The notes beneath the pieces are model-generated. The model saw nothing but the letters and a program-made list of their open reading frames with translations. It was not told the origin of the DNA and made no database searches. 64,000 nucleotides of DNA from Streptomyces sp. 2114.4 (GTDB lineage Bacteria; Actinomycetota; Actinomycetes; Streptomycetales; Streptomycetaceae): contig NZ_FYEY01000001.1 in NCBI RefSeq assembly GCF_900187385.1, positions 5,332,001-5,396,000 of the forward strand. The letters run 5' to 3'. Both the position numbers and the translations under genes were made by a program. Shown one piece after another: positions 61,901-64,000 of the stretch. Each line of letters starts with the position of its first letter. Positions within the stretch are counted from its first letter, which is position 1.

Positions 61901-62565
61901 TGTCCGTCCTGATGGAGCGCCTGGACTCCGTATGGGACTCCCTGGCCTTCGACGCCCCCTGGAAGTCACGCCAGGAGAAGGAGTCCGCCCGCGCCGCCCT
62001 GGAGCGCTTCCTGCGCTGGCACGTCATGGAACGCGAGACCCGTGGCCGGGACACCGCCGCCACCGAGCACGGCTTCGACCTCACCCTTCGGGCCGGCGCC
62101 TACGAGGTCCGCATCCGGGGCAGCATGGACCACGTCTCCAAGGACGCGCAGGGCCGGGCGTACGTCGTCGACTTCAAGACCGGCAAACAGAAGCCGACCG
62201 GCCCCGAGGTCGCCCGGCACCCCCAGCTCGCGGTCTACCAGCTCGCGGTGCGCGAGGGTGCGGTCGACGACGCCTTCGACGGCCGCACACCGCAACTGGG
62301 CGGCGCGGAACTGGTGCATCTGCGGCTGGGCGCGGCCCAGAAGGAAGGCGGCGACGCGCTGCCCGCCGTACAGGCACAGCAGCCGCTGGAGTCGGGAGGC
62401 CCCCCGGAGGAGCCCGGGGGAGAGTGGGTCGGCGAACTGCTCGCCACCGCGGCGGGCCGCGTACTGGAGGAGCGCTTCACGCCGACCACCGGCACGCACT
62501 GCACCCACTGCACCTTCCGAGCGGCGTGCAGCGCACAGCCGGAGGGGCGGCACGTCGTGGAGTGA
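58903..62565 (+). CDS. adnA: Helicase-nuclease AdnA
   Basis: 1220 residues from GTG 58903. A UvrD/PcrA-type motor has GPGTGKTTT (Walker A), DEYQDTD, GDPDQSIYAFRGAD and VRLMTAHRAKGLEW. A disordered Gly/Asp/Pro insert with repeated GPDGP units (around bases 60466-60546) breaks the motor. The C-terminal nuclease has the PD-(D/E)xK core YVVDFKTGK and four Cys for a [4Fe-4S] cluster (TCSLQW, then CTHCTFRAAC). With AdnB it forms the actinobacterial double-strand-break resecting machine, replacing RecBCD/AddAB. The gene ends 103 bp before adnB, across a strong inverted repeat. Confidence 0.95.
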   Translation: MSSSFSAFPATPPAQPHRVASRGAAGTYRLVRTPPGRVTPPAWDAAQRAVVDHRHGPLLVLAGPGTGKTTTLVESVARRVRAGGDPERILVLTFSRKAAVELRDRLAARLADLEGQSEGPRGTAGGGPRAGIPQATTFHSFCYALVRAHQDADLFADPVRLLSGPEQDLVVRELLAGQAELAGAGRAPVRWPDELRACLTTRGFADEVRAVLARSRELGLGPDALGAFARRTGRPDWSAAAGFLAEYLDVLDAQGVLDYAELVHRAVLLAERTDVAAHLAASYDAVYVDEYQDTDVAQVRLLRALAGNHGATAAPGSPGRTLIAFGDPDQSIYAFRGADVNGILDFPETFRCGDGTPAPVAVLGTSRRSGAALLAATRLVTRRMPLTRLPARAVRAHREPVPVRDGGRVEVYTYPTPGSELDNIADILRRAHLEDGVPWSEMAVLVRAGGRSLPAVRRALTSAGVPLDIDGDDLPLRHEPAVAPLLTALRVAARAALGQDPARAVSDGTGADGAGPGDSGIPDGPGGPDGPDGPDGPDEDGPDGPDEVESAAGAVGEAAPGDVSSGTAAPHDAPSAEAAPGDTARPALDAETALDLLTSPLGGMDSADLRRLGRALREEERAAGQALPRPSDELIAQALAEPQRLVAHDPAYARGAQRLGLLLRKAGELLAGGGTAEQALWELWDGTPWPQRLERAAHRGGAGGRNADRDLDAVVALFETAARAEERTGGRGALNFLEELDAQDIAADTLTRRAVRPDAVRLMTAHRAKGLEWRLVVVAGVQEGLWPDLRRRGSLLEADRIGRDGLAEPLTPGALLAEERRLFYVAATRARERLVVTAVKAAADDGDQPSRFLTELGVTPQDVTGRPRRPLSVAALVAELRATTVDPDATPALREAAAQRLAKLAALHDDDHHPLVPAAHPDNWWGLAEPTHSTVPLRDRDRPVVLSGSALDQLAHTCSLQWFLGREVKADTPATAAQGFGNVVHVLADEVASGRTPADLSVLMERLDSVWDSLAFDAPWKSRQEKESARAALERFLRWHVMERETRGRDTAATEHGFDLTLRAGAYEVRIRGSMDHVSKDAQGRAYVVDFKTGKQKPTGPEVARHPQLAVYQLAVREGAVDDAFDGRTPQLGGAELVHLRLGAAQKEGGDALPAVQAQQPLESGGPPEEPGGEWVGELLATAAGRVLEERFTPTTGTHCTHCTFRAACSAQPEGRHVVE
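60466..60546 (+). repeat. GPDGP-coding repeat in adnA
   Basis: About eight copies of a GGTCCTGAC/GGCCCTGAC-like 9-bp unit encode GPD repeats in the middle of the AdnA motor region. They are likely an unstructured linker. Confidence 0.8.
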
Positions 62566-62570
62566 GGGGC

Positions 62571-62638
62571 CCGCTGCGCTGGGTTTGCTTCCCACGGCGG
62601 GACAGCCGACAACGTGGGAAGCAAGCCCAGCGCAGCGG
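62571..62638. terminator. 25-bp inverted repeat between adnA and adnB
   Basis: 62571-62595 pairs with 62614-62638 at every position, with one G-T wobble, around an 18-nt loop. It lies right after the adnA stop and before adnB's own promoter, so it should act as a terminator or attenuator. There is no T-run. Confidence 0.85.
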
Positions 62639-62656
62639 ATTGTCAGTGGCGCCCGC

Positions 62657-62662
62657 TACGGT
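62657..62662 (+). promoter_or_regulatory. Leaderless -10 hexamer for adnB
   Basis: TACGGT lies 6 nt before the GTG at 62669, the same hexamer and spacing as at 13415-13420. Confidence 0.55.
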
Positions 62663-62668
62663 TTTTGC

Positions 62669-64000
62669 GTGTCAGCTCGCCTCACCGACCCCGAGCAGCT
62701 CAAGGAGCTCCTCGGCATCCCGTTCACGCCGGAGCAGACGGAGTGCATCACCGCCCCGCCCGCCCCGCAGGTCATCGTGGCCGGAGCCGGTTCCGGCAAG
62801 ACCACGGTGATGGCCGCGCGCGTGGTGTGGCTGGTCGGCACCGGGCAGGTCGCCCCCGACCAGGTCCTCGGGCTGACGTTCACGAACAAGGCCGCCGGCG
62901 AGCTCGCCGAACGCGTCAGCGCCGCGCTCCTCGCCGCCGGTGTCACCGACCCCGACGCGCCCCCGCCCGATACCGACCCCACCGCCACCGGCCGGCCCGA
63001 CGGGCAGCCCGCCGAGCAGCCCACCGGAGAGCCGCGGATCTCCACCTACCACGCCTTCGCCGGCCAGCTCCTCAAGGACCACGGCCTGCGCATCGGCCTG
63101 GAGCCCAGCGCCCGGCTCCTCGCCGACGCCACCCGCTTCCAGCTCGCCGCCCGTACGCTCCGCGCCGCCCCCGGCCCCTACCCCACGCTCACCACCTCCC
63201 TGCCGTCCCTCGTGGAGGACCTGCTCGCCCTGGACGCCGAGCTCGCCGAACACCTCGTGGACCCCGCCGCGCTCCGCACGTACGACACCGAGCTCCTGGC
63301 CGCCCTCGACGGCGTGAAACTCACCAACGCCGACCTGCGCAAAGCCCCCGAAACCGCCCGCGGCCGCCTGGAACTGCTCGACCTCGTCACCGCCTACCGG
63401 GCCGAGAAGCGCCGCCGCGACCTCCTCGACTTCGGCGACCAGATCGCCCACTGCGCGACCCTCGCCACCACCCGCCCCGAAGTGGGCCGGATCCTGCGCG
63501 ACGAATTCCGCGTCGTCCTGCTCGACGAGTACCAGGACACCTCCGTCGCCCAACGACTGCTGCTGTCCGCCCTCTTCGGCTCCGGCACCGGCACCGCCAC
63601 CGGACATGCCGTCACCGCCGTCGGCGACCCCTGCCAGGCCATCTACGGCTGGCGCGGCGCCTCCGTGGCCAACCTCGACGACTTCCCCGTCCACTTCCCC
63701 TTCCAGGACGGCACCCCCGCCCGCCGGTACGCCCTCAGCGAGAACCGCCGCAGCGGCGGCCGCCTCCTCGACCTCGCCAACGGCCTCGCCGCACCACTGC
63801 GCCGGATGCACGAGGGCGTCGAAGCGCTGCGCCCCGCCCCCGGCGCCGAGCGCGCCGGCACCGTCCGCTGCGCCCTGCTGCCCACCCACGCCGAAGAACT
63901 CAGCTGGCTCGCCGACTCCCTCGCCCACCTCGTCCGCACCGGCACCCCGCCCGGCGAGATCGCCGTGCTGTGCCGCACCGCCGGTGATTTCGCCCGCATC
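62669..64000 (+). CDS. adnB: Helicase-nuclease AdnB (N-terminal part)
   Basis: 444 residues are seen from GTG 62669; the frame runs out of the window. UvrD-type motifs are in order: FTPEQTECITAP, GAGSGKTTV (Walker A), LTFTNKAAGELAERV, YHAFAG, LLDEYQDTS, VGDPCQAIYGWRGAS and LSENRRSGGRLL. In AdnAB, AdnB is the main motor and also carries a C-terminal nuclease, which here would lie past the window. It is divided from adnA by a 25-bp inverted repeat and has its own leaderless promoter, so the two subunits may be made in different amounts. Confidence 0.93.
   Translation, partial: MSARLTDPEQLKELLGIPFTPEQTECITAPPAPQVIVAGAGSGKTTVMAARVVWLVGTGQVAPDQVLGLTFTNKAAGELAERVSAALLAAGVTDPDAPPPDTDPTATGRPDGQPAEQPTGEPRISTYHAFAGQLLKDHGLRIGLEPSARLLADATRFQLAARTLRAAPGPYPTLTTSLPSLVEDLLALDAELAEHLVDPAALRTYDTELLAALDGVKLTNADLRKAPETARGRLELLDLVTAYRAEKRRRDLLDFGDQIAHCATLATTRPEVGRILRDEFRVVLLDEYQDTSVAQRLLLSALFGSGTGTATGHAVTAVGDPCQAIYGWRGASVANLDDFPVHFPFQDGTPARRYALSENRRSGGRLLDLANGLAAPLRRMHEGVEALRPAPGAERAGTVRCALLPTHAEELSWLADSLAHLVRTGTPPGEIAVLCRTAGDFARI

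Noticed and set aside
1..64000. Mobile elements, prophage, tRNA or rRNA genes
   Set aside because: No transposase, integrase, terminal repeats, attachment-like duplication or RNA gene pattern could be found by eye; base composition is even apart from short promoter islands.

Overview
The window is very high G+C actinobacterial DNA with codon use, start-codon choice (many GTG, some TTG) and gene content typical of a Streptomyces chromosome. It looks like the conserved core: dense, mostly short operons on both strands, few gaps, and no IS elements, prophage, CRISPR array, rRNA or tRNA gene that I can see. From memory of gene orders, the first half follows the Mycobacterium tuberculosis block around Rv1170-Rv1239 (ferredoxin, dapC, dapE, LOG protein, folP2, tag, DUF3117, O-methyltransferase, ECF sigma, anti-sigma, htrA, tatB, mrp, MgtE-like, corA). 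The second half follows the block around Rv3201-Rv3211 (RhlE-type helicase, ferritin-like protein, DUF3107, TetR, LipV-like hydrolase, DUF3152, moeB/moeZ, Atl-like protein, adnA/adnB). The two blocks are far apart in M. tuberculosis and are joined here by about 8 kb of other genes (32-40 kb).

Layout. 0-2.7 kb: end of a DUF6113 membrane protein and a large cell-wall-binding membrane protein. 2.8-6.7 kb: an ABC exporter with a DesK/DesR-like two-component system behind a near-perfect palindrome. 6.7-9.9 kb: a SpoIIE-type phosphatase, then a transglutaminase-like protein and an acetyltransferase on the other strand. 10-17.5 kb: ferredoxin, lysine/diaminopimelate genes dapC and dapE, a secreted protein, a lysozyme-like protein, a LOG protein, a FolP2-like dihydropteroate synthase, a DivIVA-like protein and 3-methyladenine glycosylase. 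17.6-29 kb: a crotonase, DUF3117, a methyltransferase, and an envelope-stress module (ECF sigma, zinc anti-sigma, HtrA, TatB), followed by Mrp, DUF1003, a MgtE-like protein and a lipoprotein. 30-40 kb: CorA, a SUFU-domain protein, an MFS exporter with a clear regulated promoter, a PHP phosphoesterase, MarC, an NYN nuclease and hydrolases. 40-48 kb: a DEAD-box helicase with a long basic repeat tail, a ferritin-like protein, DUF3107, TetR, a hydrolase and DUF3152. 48.4-53.4 kb: a coupled glycan-type cluster (PelF-like glycosyltransferase, small membrane protein, polytopic membrane protein, epimerase, and what looks like a gutted spherulin-4/GH114 gene). 53.5-64 kb: MoeZ, a flippase fused to a degenerate kinase-like domain, an alkyltransferase-like protein, and AdnA/AdnB helicase-nuclease genes, the last cut by the window end.

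The most interesting signals are: a Pel-like polysaccharide locus that seems to have lost its hydrolase; an ECF-type promoter in front of the ECF sigma gene; a palindrome in front of the ABC/two-component operon; ten genes with a TANNNT hexamer exactly 6-7 nt before the start codon (leaderless mRNAs), two of them back to back within 40 bp; a 25-bp inverted repeat between adnA and adnB; two genes whose only well-placed Shine-Dalgarno points to an ATT codon; and short tandem repeats that run through the stop codons of two genes. All functional statements rest on reading the sequence and on remembered family knowledge; no database search was run.
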